From Microbacteriaceae bacterium (GTDB taxonomy: Bacteria > Actinomycetota > Actinomycetes > Actinomycetales > Microbacteriaceae), in assembly GCA_025463665.1 (NCBI GenBank), contig JAODAY010000065.1:1-6375 (forward strand): a stretch of DNA of 6,375 nucleotides, read 5' to 3'. Shown here piece by piece: positions 6,375 through 6,375 of this stretch; position 1 is the stretch's first letter; every line of letters starts with the position of its first letter. A model generated the notes under the pieces. That model was given only the letters and a program-made list of their open reading frames with translations. It was not told where the DNA came from and did not search any database. Made by a program: the position numbers and the translations under genes.

Positions 6375-6375
6375 G

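Noticed and set aside
6181..6375. Plus-strand frame beginning GTG at 6181 and open to the right edge
   Set aside because: Its translation is Ser/Arg/Ala/Thr-rich, as expected for the exact antisense of the minus-strand coding frame, which has the better third-position bias.

Overview
The window is a compact housekeeping gene block from a high-GC Gram-positive bacterium. Every gene I can support lies on the minus strand, so the block reads from high to low coordinates: an unidentified gene (3' end only), yebC, ruvC, ruvA, ruvB, yajC, secD, secF (cut by the left edge). Strong G/C bias at third codon positions, GTG starts on two genes, the gene order, and the actinobacterial style of SecD (a Pro/Ala/Ser-rich extracytoplasmic insertion and the variant TM motif with FTADSFIVYFERIRDEL) and of RuvB ([17 protein letters not shown]) point to Actinobacteria, most likely Microbacteriaceae. 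The genus is not resolved.

Region by region. 6186-6374 is the tail of an unrecognised protein. 6133-6185 is a 53-nt gap with a tandem 11-bp direct repeat and a -10-like TACAAT that sits just upstream of the yebC start and would give a leaderless mRNA. 5374-6132 is yebC. ruvC follows after 6 nt. ruvC/ruvA and ruvA/ruvB each overlap by an ATGA. After ruvB there is a 64-nt gap, with a perfect TATAAT across the ruvB stop codon, then yajC with a good ribosome binding site. A 98-nt gap with two short hairpins separates yajC from secD. secD and secF overlap by a TGATG.

Function. RuvA, RuvB and RuvC together form the Holliday-junction migration and resolution machine. YajC, SecD and SecF form the membrane subcomplex that assists SecYEG and uses the proton motive force to drive the late steps of export. 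YebC belongs to the YebC/TACO1 family, linked to transcription regulation in older work and to rescue of ribosomes stalled on proline-rich sequence in recent work. All key catalytic and motif residues I checked are intact, and I see no pseudogene, mobile element, CRISPR array or RNA gene.

I found no novel biological system. The points worth checking are regulatory: the leaderless yebC promoter and its direct repeat, a possible internal promoter that would uncouple yajC-secDF from the ruv genes, the structured yajC-secD gap, and the unidentified upstream gene.
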